A stretch of DNA of 64,000 bases from Prorocentrum cordatum (lineage: Eukaryota > Sar > Dinophyceae > Prorocentrales > Prorocentraceae), in NCBI GenBank assembly GCA_963575745.1, contig CAUYUJ010009458.1, forward strand, positions 140,001 through 204,000, in the 5' to 3' direction. The notes beneath the pieces were generated by a model, which was not told the origin of the DNA, ran no database searches, and saw nothing but the letters and a program-made list of their open reading frames with translations. Position 1 is the first letter of the stretch. Each line of letters opens with the position of its first letter. This document shows positions 32,975 through 42,959 of this stretch, in pieces. Both the position numbers and the translations under genes were made by a program.

Positions 32975-33345
32975 ACCGAGCGCCTCGCTCGATACATCCC
33001 CACGACCTGGCCGCCTGAGTTGCTGAAACCAGCGCCTCGCTCGAGCTATCCTGACGATCTGTTCCGGAAGCAGAGAAGTCTGTTGGGCCAAAACAGGACA
33101 ACCTCCTGAGACATCTCCACAATCTGGGCGCAAACGGGCAAGTGTAGCACCCCTGGCGACTCCCCCTTCTGATGCTGATGCCAGCGCCTCGCTCGAGACG
33201 TCCACACGATCTGTTCTGAAAAAGAGGAGCTCCTGCCGCGAACCGAGCAAGCCGCCTGAGACATCCCAACAGTATGGCAGCGAACTTGCGAGTGTAACAC
33301 CCCCTGGCGGCCTCCCTTGGGGTGCTCAACTGCCATGCCTGCTAC
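32975..33345. repeat. Tandem copies of the 150-bp dispersed repeat, inverted relative to 25.2 kb
   Basis: AGCGCCTCGCTCGA occurs at about 32979, 33030 and 33183. The units continue with GACGATCTGTTC or ACGATCTGTTC, CCTCCTGAGACATC or CCGCCTGAGACATC, and CACCCCTGGCG or CACCCCCTGGCGGCC. The end GGGGTGCTCAACTGCCATGCC is the reverse complement of the start of the 25338 unit. Confidence 0.75.
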
Positions 33346-33354
33346 ATCGCGCTG

Positions 33355-33612
33355 CTCATGTGTGAGTGAGCCTGTATCTGGTTGGGTCTGAGCGTGAGTG
33401 GGTCTGAGTGTCAGTGAGTCTGCAGGTGAGTGGGTCTGATTGTGAATGAATTGGTGTGAGTCGTCTGTGTGTGTGAGAGTCTTCGTTCGACTCGTTTGAG
33501 AATGAGTGGAGCTGAGTGTGAGTTTTCTGAGTGAGTGAGTCTGAGTGTGAGTGGGTCTGAGGGTGAATGATCTGAGCGTGAGGGAGGAGATAGCGTGAGT
33601 GAGTGAGTGAGT
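33355..33612. repeat. (GTGAGTGGGTCTGA)n-like minisatellite
   Basis: TGAGTGGGTCTGAGTGT and GAGTGAGTCTGAGTG recur, ending in pure GAGTGAGTGAGT. Confidence 0.85.
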
Positions 33613-33654
33613 GAGAAGCGTCACCCCATCGTAGTATATGGGGAGATACGCCAA

Positions 33655-33808
33655 GAACGTTGTGGATGTCAGAGGTTCCCGCAGATTTCTGGTGTCGCCC
33701 CCCTGGCGGCGCCTCCAGCGCCGCCCCTTGCGAACTTCGCTCGCCAGGAAGGGGTATCGAGCTTTGGCCCTAGAAATCCGCGCGGACCTCCGAACATGTA
33801 TGTGTGTA
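33655..33808. mobile_element. GC-rich fold-back element, copy 2
   Basis: The right arm AGAAATCCGCGCGGACCTCC is intact. The left arm (AGAGGTTCCCGCAGATTTCT) is diverged. The centre CCCCTGGCGGCGCCTCCAGC aligns with copy 1. Confidence 0.8.
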
Positions 33809-33867
33809 GTTGCTCCCCAAACATTGCTTGCACTCAGGGTGTTTAACTCCTGGTCTAAGGAATTGGG

Positions 33868-33996
33868 CCTGTCTGTCTGTCTGTCTGTCTGTCTGGCGGC
33901 TATGTTGTCGCCGTCGTCGCCTCGTCGCCACCCGTACCTAGGCCTGTCTGTCGGTCTGGCGGCTATGTTGTTGTCGCCGTCGCCGCCTCGTCACCA
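33868..33996. repeat. CTGTCTGT run in a 75-bp duplication
   Basis: GGCCTGTCTGTC then GTCTGGCGGCTATGTTGT and CGCCTCGTC occurs at 33868 and again at 33942. The first copy has an expanded CTGT run. Confidence 0.8.
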
Positions 33997-34009
33997 CACA
34001 TATGGCACA

Positions 34010-34420
34010 GCCAAGATCGCACCACATAGGTTGCAAAACATGCATTGTATCACATAGAATGCACATCATATATTGCACCATATAGCTTGCACGACATATA
34101 TTGTACGACATTGATTGCACAACATATATACCTATACACACTGCACAGCATCAATTGCACCGCATGTGTTGCACAACATATATTGGTTTCGTATATTGCA
34201 TCATAGATTATGCACAGCATAGATGACACTCCACCTATTGCACAGATATTGCAAAGCATATGTTGCACACACATCTGTATATATGTATATAGATGTCTAC
34301 ATGTATGTATAGTCCGATTCGATACATATATATATATATATACATTGCACAGCAGCATAGATTGCACAACCGATGTTGCACAGCACAGACAATTTCGCAC
34401 ATAATCCACACCGCGTAGTA
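34010..34420. repeat. Degenerate 18-bp repeat (GCACAACATATATTG type)
   Basis: TTGCACCATATAGCTTGCACGAC-like units continue as TTGCACAACATATATTGG and TTGCACAGCATAGA. They have the orientation of the 13.4-13.8 kb family but are more AT-rich. Confidence 0.7.
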
Positions 34421-34640
34421 CCAGAATCAGACTGTTTGGGGTCCATTGTGGCTAACAGTTGTTACTATGTTATCGATCGGAAAGGCTTTCCAATTTGATT
34501 GTGCATTGTTCAAGGCCTCATCGCCCAGGGGGCCCAATGTCTCAGGGCAACATCTTTGAGCTGCCGGTTTCCTCAGAAGGCAGGGTGCTCCATAGATGGG
34601 GTAGCAAACGCGGACCCCAAGGAGTGAGCTCTTGCACCCT
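34421..34640. other. Unassigned spacer between inverted repeat arrays
   Basis: Unique-looking sequence separating the sense array at 34.0-34.4 kb from the antisense array at 34.6-34.8 kb. No gene is supported. Confidence 0.35.
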
Positions 34641-34830
34641 GGATGTGTAAGTTCTGCTGCGGTGCACGGCGTGGGGTGCAAGCTATGCGCGCTTCAAGCA
34701 ACGTGGTGCAATCTACATGTGTGCGTGTGTGAAGGCTACGTGGGGTACGCAGTGTGTTGCAGATAATGTGTTGCAAGCAATGTGCATGTGCGCTTGTGTG
34801 TGTGTTTGTATGTGGTGCAAGCTCCCCCTG
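34641..34830. repeat. Degenerate 18-bp repeat, opposite orientation
   Basis: GTGGTGCAATCTACATGTG, GCAGTGTGTTGCAGATAATG and GTGTTGCAAGCAATGTGC belong to the reverse-complement family. Confidence 0.6.
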
Positions 34831-34934
34831 CTTCCCTGCTCCTCCTCTCGCATGGTGGCACAATTCGCCATAACGGCACCCCCGTTTAGGCTCTTCCGCT
34901 AGCGCAGATTTCCTTTGCCTCCCCGCCGACGCAA

Positions 34935-35045
34935 AAATGTGTGTGTGTGTGTGTTTGTGTTTGTGTTTGTGTTTGTGTTTGTGTTTGTGTGCGTGCGTGC
35001 GTGCGTGCGTGCGTTCGTGCGTGCGTGCGTGCGTGTGTTTGTGTG
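34935..35045. repeat. (TG)n/(GTGTTT)n/(GTGC)n microsatellite
   Basis: Successive GT, GTGTTT and GTGCGTGC blocks. Confidence 0.95.
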
Positions 35046-35165
35046 TGGTGTAAGCTGTGTGCTGCAAGCAAGGTGGCATAAGCTAGGTTGTGGTAGCTGC
35101 GTGGTGCAAAACTCATAAGGCGTAAGCAGGTTTGTGTAAGCTCTGCAATGCAAGCCCTGTGGTGC
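35046..35165. repeat. Degenerate 18-bp repeat adjoining the 67-bp array
   Basis: GGTGTAAGCTGTGTGCTGC, GGCATAAGCTAGG and GTGTAAGCTCTGC units lead directly into the 67-bp family, mirroring the 13.1-13.8 kb arrangement. Confidence 0.65.
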
Positions 35166-35440
35166 AGGTTGCGCGAGGCGCCCGCGGCCGCCCACGAGTC
35201 GAAGCCTCGGCAGACCCAGCTCGCGCACGGGGGCGCTCGCGAGGCGCCCACATCCGCCCACCAGGCGCGAGACTTCGGCGGACCCGCCCAGACCGCGGGG
35301 CGCCCACGAGGCGCCCCCCGGCCGCCCCCCAGGCGAGACCTCGGCAGGGGTGCCCTCCTCCGCCCAGCCAGCGCACGGGGCGCCCGCGAGCCGCCCACGG
35401 CCGCCCACCAGGCGAAACTTCGGCAGAGCGAGCACACTAA
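35166..35440. repeat. 67-bp minisatellite family, reverse orientation
   Basis: CCTCGGCAG or CTTCGGC landmarks start at about 35205, 35273, 35339 and 35418 (spacings 68, 66 and 79). Between them GGCGCCCACGAGGCG and GCGCACGGGGCGCCCGCGAG are reverse-complement counterparts of the 13.1-13.4 kb units. Confidence 0.8.
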
Positions 35441-35572
35441 GCCAGCAGAACAGGTCAGACCCCCTGAGCGCAGGCACTTTGGGGGGGCACTGCGAGGTCT
35501 GTTCGGATCTTGGGCCGGCGCTCTGTCAGGCCGGAGCGAACCGTGGGCAGGCCGACGACGCCCTGCCCCCAG

Positions 35573-35960
35573 GAGGTTGATGAGGTGTTGAAACGCATCG
35601 TATCCTCACTGTCTGCGGAGACAGAGGCGACTTGCACACGTTATCACCCGCGGTCCCTCCTGATATTGGAAGCGAGCGCGGTCACGTCGTTCACACCGGT
35701 GACGGGTCACAGGCTCTGCGCATCCATGAGATCCGAGATCAGCAGCTCATCCGAATTCGGCTCCGCATGCATTGAGTGCAGATGTTGTTTCATTTGTGGA
35801 TACTGTTGTTTCATTCCGTCATCGTCTCGTGACTCAATTGTGCAGCTTGCCGGAGGCAATTAGCAAGCTCGAACGTTTGGGATATCCACGCGAAGAGATC
35901 GTGCGGCAGCTGAAAGACGAGTCCTCGCATCTATGCAAGGCCACTCGGGCTTGTGCTTGC
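35573..35960 (+). CDS. Possible exons of a hypothetical protein
   Basis: Two protein-like stretches follow AG sites. After CCCCCAG at 35572 comes EVDEVLKRIVSSLSAETEAT. After GAGTGCAG near 35780 comes FVDTVVSFRHRLVTQ followed by LPEAISKLERLGYPREEI and VRQLKDESSHL. Both look helical and are not repeat-derived, but no domain is recognised and the opposite strand is also open. This could equally be a decayed gene. Confidence 0.3.
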
Positions 35961-36299
35961 TTTGATGTGTGTTGCGGCCATGTCTCAGCGAAAAGCTCAC
36001 CCTTGGCATCGGTAAATCGCGAGTCGGCCGCATGCGCAATAGTGCGAAGTTGCGGTCGCGCAGTGTGTTGTCTGGGCGCTCCAGGGTGCGGAAGATTGGC
36101 ACTGGTAATGCGGATATGGTGGCGCGACACGCGAAGGTTTCTCGTTGGTGCACCAGATGTCGTGCGAAGACGCAGCAGCACAACAAGCGTTTGTACGTTC
36201 GTGGTGCGTGGCACGTTTTGCAGGGATGTGTGGTGCGTTACATGGTGTGCTCTGCTAGCCTTGCCTCCCCATCCTGCTGTGACCGCGATCTGGGATGTC

Positions 36300-36556
36300 T
36301 GTACTCCTCTGTCCTCCGCATTAGCATCTGTGCCCTGTGTGCGGCGGAACTTGTGTAGCATGCGCTCTAGCTTGGTTGCAAGCCGCGTTCTCAAAGAAGC
36401 ATCTCCCAGCTGTACCACCGCTTCCTCAAGGCGCCCCGCTGGGGGAGGGGAGGGAACGGCAGTGGACTCGCCCTGCTGCGCACGTGCTTGCAACGCAGGC
36501 GCCCCGCTCGGTAGATGATCTCGTTCGAGCTCCACCGACCTGATCTCTTCTGGCAT
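36300..36556 (-). CDS. Possible first exon of a hypothetical protein
   Basis: On the minus strand an ATG at 36556 opens a frame with mixed composition: PEEIRSVELERDHL, then RLEEAVVQLGDASLRTRLAT and KLERMLHKFRRTQG. The amphipathic pattern suggests a coiled coil. Coding quality falls off beyond about 36300, where a splice site may lie. No family is recognised and no independent support exists. Confidence 0.3.
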
Positions 36557-36824
36557 GGCGCCGCCCCTGCTCTTTGGGCCTGCCGGGGCGTCCCGGACCC
36601 AGGGAGCCCCCCCCGCCCCCTGGCCATGGACCGATGTCGCCCAGCCTGCTGTGCCTGACGCCCTCTGCGTCCTCTTGCCTCATCCTTGGCTTCGCCACCA
36701 TCCTTCTCCTCGTCCTCGGTTTTGGCCCTGCCACCGCAAGTGGGCGGGCGGCGGCGGCCGCTGCTCGGGAGGGGGAAGCGCTGGGAGGCGGGCCTAGGAA
36801 GGGGTGGGGGGAGTGACGAGGAGT
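36557..36824. other. Unassigned GC-rich region
   Basis: CTCTTGCCTCATCC and TTTTGGCCC around 36675-36735 recur around 36890-36975, suggesting a diverged duplication flanking the GAG run. Confidence 0.3.
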
Positions 36825-36885
36825 GACGAGGAGGAGGAGGAGGAGGAGGAGGAGGAGGAGGAGGAGGAGGAGGAGGAGGACGTTC
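36825..36885. repeat. (GAG)n microsatellite
   Basis: A pure GAGGAG run. Confidence 0.95.
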
Positions 36886-37059
36886 TCTTGCCTCATCCAT
36901 GGTGTTGCCCTGTTCTTTCGCCTTGGCTCCGCCATCCCGTCCATCGATCTTTTCGGTCCAGGGTTTTGGCCCGGCCCAGAGCGATGTCGGTAATTACGTG
37001 TCGCGCCGTTGCGGCGGCGACCCCCGGCTCGGGCGTTCAAGGTTGGACGCCGCCAGTGC

Positions 37060-37262
37060 CGGCGGCGAGCGAGGGAGGGGAGATGAGGAAGAGAAGGCCT
37101 TCTCAGAAGGCTCGGAGGTCCCCCGGCCTTGTGAGAAATTTTCTACGCGTGCCCCGACGGCAGACAAAACAATTTCTCAGAAGACGCGAGGGGCATCGGA
37201 GGAGTCCCGCCGCCTTCCGAGAAGGTCGTCTCCTTCTCACTTCTCCCCCTGGCTCGCCGCCG
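37060..37262. mobile_element. Palindromic MITE-like element, GAGAAGG family, copy 2
   Basis: It has the same termini as the 19.7 kb copy (CGGCGGCGAGCGAGG on the left, GGCTCGCCGCCG on the right). The internal order AAGGCCTTCTCAGAAGG, then TCCCCCGGCCTTGTGAGAA, then AGTCCCGCCGCCTTCCGAG also matches. Confidence 0.8.
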
Positions 37263-37313
37263 ATAGCAGCCCCGAATCGGCCGACATCGAACGATTCTTA
37301 CCGCGCGGGGCGG

Positions 37314-37490
37314 GAAAATGACCACAGCCACTGCTTCTTGTTTGCGCCGCCTTCCAGCCGGCCGAAAAAGAAGCAGTGGTTGTGGTCATTTCCCTGGTGC
37401 CAAGCTTAACGAAGATGACCACGACCACTGCTTTGTTTCTGCTGGCTGGAAGGCGGCAACAAAAGAAAAACAGTGGCTGTGGTCGTTTTC
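37314..37490. mobile_element. Two adjacent hairpins in opposite orientation
   Basis: The first hairpin runs from AAAATGACCACAGCCACTGC (37316) to GCAGTGGTTGTGGTCATTT (37391). The second runs from GATGACCACGACCACTGC (37413) to CAGTGGCTGTGGTCGTTTTC (37490). The loop of the first has GCCGCCTTCCAGCCGGC and that of the second has GCTGGCTGGAAGGCGGC, so the second is an inverted copy of the first. It lies 50 bp from the GAGAAGG element. Confidence 0.8.
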
Positions 37491-37494
37491 ACGC

Positions 37495-38094
37495 CCCGCA
37501 TGCTGGCACTATTCTCAGGAAGCCGCGATGCCCGCGCGATGTCAACAGCCGGCGCGCAGGTCGTCTTGGCACGAACCTGCCGCAGGCAGTTGGCGCCATC
37601 GTCTGCCAAGTGGACTAGCGAGTTGCCCTTATTCTGCTCTCGAGAGGGTGTTGCATCTGCAGCTGGTGCTGGCCTGCGCCCGCTGAGCCTGCTCCCGGGC
37701 CTGGGACTCGCGACCCTGCTCTGCGCTTTGCTTCCCGACGGTACCCGCACGGTGCGGCTAAGAACCTGTAGCGCATGCCTCGCAGCGTTCCCTCTATTAT
37801 CTCGGAGGCGATCAGGGGGGCGAATTGCCCAGGGGAAGGCAATACATGTATTCAGGTGCGCCGATGATCGATGTCTTCGAAAAGGGCTCCCGGGCGAAGA
37901 CATGTAATGCCCGCCCCCGTGCCACTCGCCCCTAATCGTCGCCGCCGACGATCCAGATCTCCCAGCGGGTTCACTGCGCCGCGTCTGGGGCAGAGAGCAT
38001 TTCTGGGCCTGAAGCGGCTGCAGTCCCGCCGCGTGGACTTCGCAGTGGGGAAAGTCGTGCACCTGCCGCCCAAGAGGGCGCGAAGTCAGTCGCG
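37495..38094. other. Unassigned region
   Basis: Mixed GC-rich sequence. A + frame starting inside the hairpin (37473-37907) has no recognisable domain. Confidence 0.3.
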
Positions 38095-38215
38095 CTTCGC
38101 GCTCCGCGGGCCTCATTCCTCCTCCCCCTCCTCCTCGTCCTCCTCGTCTCCCCTTTGGGGGCGGCGCGAGAGCGCGAAGTTGTTCGCGCTTCGCGCAGCG
38201 CGAAGCGCGAAGTTG
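38095..38215. repeat. Short nested GCGCTTCGCG palindromes
   Basis: GCGCTTCGCGC and GCGAAGCGCGAAG motifs are repeated with CTC-rich sequence between them. Confidence 0.55.
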
Positions 38216-38336
38216 GAAGCCCCTGGACTCTGCGGGGGCACGGCGCTGTCCCGGGCACCCTGCGGGCGCCGTGGGGCCATCCCAGGCCCCGCTCGCCCTC
38301 TCCGCGCGCGGGAGCAGCACGGGCACAACGGATCTC

Positions 38337-38765
38337 CTCCTCCTCGTTCCCTCGCCCCCACGCGGGCCCCAGGGATGGGCCGAAGAGGCCCTCCAAGGCA
38401 ACCCCCTTGCTCCCAGAGATCTCTCTGTACACCCTGGTTGTCCGCTCTGTCTCACTACACACTTTGCGGCGCCTCAAGGTCTAGGGCGATGTCACCGCGC
38501 ACGGGGGCGCGGGGCAGGCTGTGGAGCAAAACTCCGTCGGGTTTGATGGCTGATACACGTTTCACGGCGTCGTGTGTCCCCATCAGCTCATCTCGGAACC
38601 CTGCCCACGAGAGCCGACTGGAGAAGGGACGAAGAGACGTGTGTGTAGTGAGACAGAGCGGACAACCAGGGTGTACAGAGAGGTCTCTGGGAGCAAGGGG
38701 GTTGCCTTGGAGGGCCTCTTCGGCCCATCCCTGGGGCCCACGTGGGGGCGAGGGAACGAGGAGGA
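38337..38765. repeat. Long near-identical inverted repeat, arms about 128 bp
   Basis: The left arm (38337-38464) from CTCGTTCCCTCGCCCCCACG to GTCTCACTACACAC is repeated in inverse at 38637-38765. I count only about two mismatches (CGCGGG versus the CGTGGG equivalent, and AGATCTC versus AGACCTC). The spacer is about 172 bp. The right arm runs into a (GAG)n tract and the left arm starts next to CTCCTCCTC, so even the microsatellite is mirrored. The similarity suggests a recent inverted duplication or a fold-back element. Confidence 0.88.
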
Positions 38766-38915
38766 GGAGGAGGAGGAGGAGGAGGAGGAGGAGGAGGAGG
38801 AGAACGATGACGACCACGACGAGAAGGAAGAGGATGAAAAGGAAACGAAAGACGACGAGAGCAAGAACGAGGACGAGGACGAGGAGGAGGAGGAGGAGGA
38901 GGAGGAGGAGGAGTA
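38757..38915. repeat. (GAG)n/(GACGAG)n microsatellite
   Basis: GAG blocks at both ends with GACGAGAAGG-like sequence between. Confidence 0.9.
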
Positions 38916-38944
38916 AGAAAACGACGACAGAGCCCTCAAACTCG

Positions 38945-39235
38945 TCTCTTGGAGCCCTCTTCGGCCTCTTTTGGGGGGATCTTGGGTCCTCTCGGGGCTC
39001 TTTGGGGGGGTCGTGGGGCCCTCTTGAGGCTCTCTTGGGGCTCTCTTGGGGGCCTCTTGGGAGCCCTAGAGGGCTTCTAGGGCGTCGGTGGAAAGAGCGG
39101 GGTCCTAACGTTTGGCCCCCTCTGGGCCCTCGGAATCGCCCCCTGGGGGGCCCTCTTCTTAGGGCGATCTCGGGCGCTCTGGGGGCCCCTCTTGGGCCCC
39201 TCTTGGACCATCATGGGGCCGCCTTGAGGCCTCCA
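38945..39235. repeat. GGGGCCTCTTGG-type minisatellite
   Basis: Units such as GGGGCCCTCTTGAGGCTC, TCTTGGGGCTCTCTTGGGG and GGGCCCCTCTTGG recur. The same family occurs at 10.6, 40.6, 45.2, 48.1 and 62.5 kb. Confidence 0.75.
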
Positions 39236-39295
39236 AAGCGCGTCAGAAGCGAAATGGCGAGAAGTCAAAAATCAACGATGTTCCTCAGGTTTTTG

Positions 39296-39530
39296 GGTGA
39301 TTCCCTAATAGCGCTTCGCTAAAGGAATCAACAAAAGGTCAACGATTCCTCGCATCTTACTTTCCACCGGGGGGGGGGGGGGGGGAGGCGCCTCACCGGT
39401 CCAGCGACGGTCCGGAACGGTCTGGAATTGACTCACCATGGCGTTCTGGCGTGATTTGGTCCAGGAATTCGCCTCGCTATGGAGCTCTGGCTCGATTTGG
39501 TCCAGAGATGTCGCAGCAGGGCCAGCCGCA
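39296..39530. repeat. Dispersed repeat with GGCGTTCTGG units, copy 1
   Basis: AATAGCGCTTCGCTA, a poly-G run, CTCACCATGGCGTTCTGGC and GATTTGGTCCAGGAATT are followed by a second GCTCTGGCTCGATTTGGTCC. The same landmarks occur at 42960-43430. Confidence 0.7.
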
Positions 39531-40374
39531 GTAATGATAGTAACCGTGTGCCTTCTGGGGGCATCCTGAGTTGGAGGTCCTGGCTCCCCCCCTGTCCAGG
39601 TCCAGGGGTAGGTAAGGGGTAGGGGGTGGAGTAAACCCTTCTCGAAGGGGAAGAAGGGAAGATAAAAGAGAAAACGCGCAAACCACCCACGCCCAGAGGG
39701 CTGACGGGATTTGCAAATGCTGCAGGCCGCGCTCGTTTTTCCCACTCGCAAGGCGACCGCAAGTCGTTGATGAATCCGTTCTGTAATCGCGCGTAGCTTT
39801 CGTGCGTCAAGCCACGGGGGCCCTCCTGCGCCTTGGATCGCTTTCTTGGCCGCGTCCCCTCAGATGCGTAAGTCCGGGTGCGTTTGCGGCGCTGTGAGCG
39901 CGCGGTGCCGTGGGCGCGGCGCAACGTGCGCGGCGTTGCGCGCGCGGTGCCGCGCGCCCGCGCGCGCGGTGCCGCACACGGTGCCGCGATCAGTGCCGCG
40001 CGCGTGCTGGAGAGCGCGTTCTGCAGTTGTGCTACGCGCGTTGTGCCGTGCATGCGCGATACCGTATGTGTGCGGTGCGTTGTGCGTGGGGTGCCGGGCC
40101 CGAGGTGCCATGCGCGCGGCGCCCCGCGTTGTGCATCGCGCGCGTTGTTGCGTGTTCTGTGCAAGGTTCGCGTGGTGCCGCGTGGCTGTGGCGAGATGCG
40201 CGCGTAGTGTTGGGCTCCTGTGCCTCGGCGGTGCCGCGCGCGCGGGGTGCGGCGTGCGCGAACACGGCGTGCGCATCCTTCTGGCGGCCCGTGCGCTGTT
40301 TGGCCTTCATGCCGCCCGTGACATCAACGGCCGCTTTCTCCTTTCCGTCCCCGTTCCGTCCCTCCCTTTTATCT
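39531..40374. other. Unassigned region with a GTGCCGCGCGCG minisatellite
   Basis: 39890-40280 is made largely of GCGCGGTGCCGCGCG-like units. The rest is unique-looking. No gene is supported. Confidence 0.5.
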
Positions 40375-41369
40375 TTAAGTCGGGCCTGTCCTTCTACAGG
40401 GGGGATACTCTAAAATAGTCAAAAACTGTCTGGGGACGACCGTTCTATTATTTAATCGCTTCGCTCATTCCGCCGGCCCACATTGTATCGCTGGTGCTGT
40501 ATGTTTGTGTGTTCGTGGCGAGCGAGAAGAAGTTGGAGGAGGGGGAGGAGGAGGAGGATGAAGAGGGGAGGATGAGGACGAGGAGGCGGTCTCTCGATGG
40601 CTTCTTGGACTATTTTTGGGGCCAACCCTGGTCGTGGACAAGACGCCTCTTTGGGAGGCTTCGTGGGGTCTCTTGGGAGGCCTGTCGGGGGCCTGTTGGA
40701 GGTGTTTTTGGGGCCTCCTGGGGCCTCTTGGGGGCCTCTTGGGGCCTCCTGGGGGCCTCTTCGGGCAAAGATGTCGAAATGCCCGTTCGGGTCCCCCGTC
40801 TGTGCCCTCTCTTGGAGCCGTCTTGGGGGTGTATTGGGCTGTCTTGGAGGCCTCTTGGGCAGTCTTGGGACTGTCTGGGGACGACCGTTCTATTATTCAA
40901 TCGCTTCGCTCATTCCGCCGGCCTTGGAGCGCTATTTGGGGCCTCTTGGGGCCGTCTTGGGGGCCTTTTGGGAGCTTCTTAGGAGCGTCTTGGGGCTCCT
41001 TGGCGGCGTCTTGGGCTCCCCTGGGGCCTCTTAGGGGGCTCTTGGGGGCCCCTTGGGGGGGGAGGGGGGGTAGTCGATTGCAGCCACCCCCTCGGAGGCC
41101 ACGATCCTCGTGAGGGGTGGCGAAAAATAGCCTCCCCCTGAGGATTGCCCGGGACCCGGCCGGGGATCAGCCGGGGTATTTTTCGTCCAGGGGCCCCCAG
41201 GGGCCGCCCCGCGCGCGCGAACTAGAAATATTGTTAAAGTAGTTACCGGAGATCTTAGCACGCCTCTGGCCCGTTGGGCCGGCGATTTTTTTGATTATGT
41301 TCAAACATGTTTGGACAATTTTCGATTCTCCCTCCAAGTTCCGCCTGTAGGAGGACATGCCCGACCTAA
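40375..41369. mobile_element. TA-flanked MITE-family element, TCGGGC family, long copy (about 1 kb)
   Basis: The left end TA|AGTCGGGCCTGTCCTTC and right end GAGGACATGCCCGACC|TA are inverted repeats with TA on both sides. Inside the left end are AAATAGTCAAA and GTCTGGGGACGA. The block TCTGGGGACGACCGTTC then CGCTTCGCTCATTCCGCC occurs twice (about 40430 and 40873), which shows an internal duplication of about 440 bp. The right part (GAGGCCACGATCCTCGTG, GGCCCCCAGGGGCCG, GGAGATCTTAGCACGCC) matches the 62.4 kb element. No transposase frame is present. Confidence 0.85.
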
Positions 41370-42955
41370 TCATATCTCTTCCGTCTCCTTTGCTTTCGCG
41401 CTCCCCCCCCCGCCCCGCCCCGCCGCGTGCTCTCTCTTCCCTCTTGCCCTTCCCTGTCGTCGCCCACTAACCCTCCCCGCCGCCTCCCCGCCCTTACCCG
41501 AGCACATGCCCCTTCCGCTCGCGGCGCAGGCCGCCGACCGAATTGCTTAGCGTATAGTCCGGCCTAGCATGCGTCTGTGTAGTTGCGGACACAAGAAATA
41601 ACGAGTGTTGCGAGCGGCGCAGGTGCCGTGTCAGTGGGCGACCACCGCGCCCACGGACAAGCTGGTTACCGTCACGCCGCCGCCACAGTGCAACACAGCC
41701 GGTTTGCAACCACAGAGGAGTCGAACGTTTCGGCACGTGCCGTACCGCGGGGGCGCTTATAGCATAACCCGGGAGGGCCTGGACTGCAGTGACCGTTGCT
41801 AAGATAAGTCTCCGAACTGGTGCTTGGCCCGCGCGCCTCCCGCCTCCCTTCGCCACCTCTCGTTTTCCCCGCGCTGCTCCCTCGCCGCGCCTGCAAGTCT
41901 TCCCAGAAGGGCTCTCGGGGGCCCCCAGAAGTCCCCCCTCGCAAATAAAAGTTCGGGCCATCCCCAGATGGGACCGGGGCCCCCCTCGTCCTCCACTTGC
42001 CCTTCTTCTCCTTTGATGGGCCGCGCCTTCCCGTGGTTCAGCCCCCCTCACTCCTCGTGCACTTCCCCCTGCTTTCTTTTTGCTGGAATAGTTCATCTGC
42101 CGAGGCAGGTGACCAGGCGGGGCCCGTAGGCAGAGGCGACGACGTTGCCTGCGGACGACCCCCTCGGAGTGCCGCGGAGGTTCCCCCAGGGGATGACGGG
42201 GGCTCGGACGTCGCAGCGGTCGTGGTGGTGGTCACGGCGGTGGTGGTCTTGTCATTACTGGATGCCGCGCAGGCGCCGCCGTGGCCTACGATGTCGCCGC
42301 AGTTGCGCTGGTTGCGGCGCCGGAGTCGTCGTGTCCGTGGCCGCGCGGCCGGCGTCGTAGCGGTCGTGGCGGCGCTGGCGCCGTCGTGGCCGCGGACGCA
42401 AGGGTCGCGGTGCCCTCGGTGGCGTCGCTGGCAGGGCATCCTGTCGAGTGGCCCGAAGCCCGCGGCGCAATCGCCGCGGACCGCCGCGCGGCCGCGCTGA
42501 GCCGCCCCACGTTTCATCGGGCCGCTCGCGGCCGTCATCGGTGCAATCTGGCCCGTTCAAGTCCCGTGGGGCTTGCTCTCGATCCACCCTGCGCGCGCCC
42601 CATTACCGCGTTTCGATCCTAGCGAAACGTGCGTGGGCAATTTTTCATGGTCCACCGGTGCCTTCGCTCGGAGCGCAGCGCCCTCGCGCGTGTCGGCCTG
42701 CAGCGCCGGGAAATGCGCATTCCTCGGAAGCTCGAGGGATGTGCGGCGACCTGCTGTTTCAGCCAGGGCCCGCGTGCATGTTCCTCTGTAAAGCCTGGAG
42801 ACATTAGATGCACCGTGCAAAGGCGCGCTGAGGCTGGGCCCACCCAGCTTCCAGGTCTCGACGGAGTCGAACCACAGTCGTCTCCTCGGTCCACTTACTC
42901 TGGTTGGCCCGTCTCCGAAAATGAGGTTAGTTCTTGCTCGAGTTCATTCCTCCCA
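41370..42955. other. Unassigned GC-rich region
   Basis: Multiple overlapping open frames on both strands (notably 41990-42600) reflect composition. No repeat relationship or domain was recognised. Confidence 0.3.
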
Positions 42956-42959
42956 GGTC

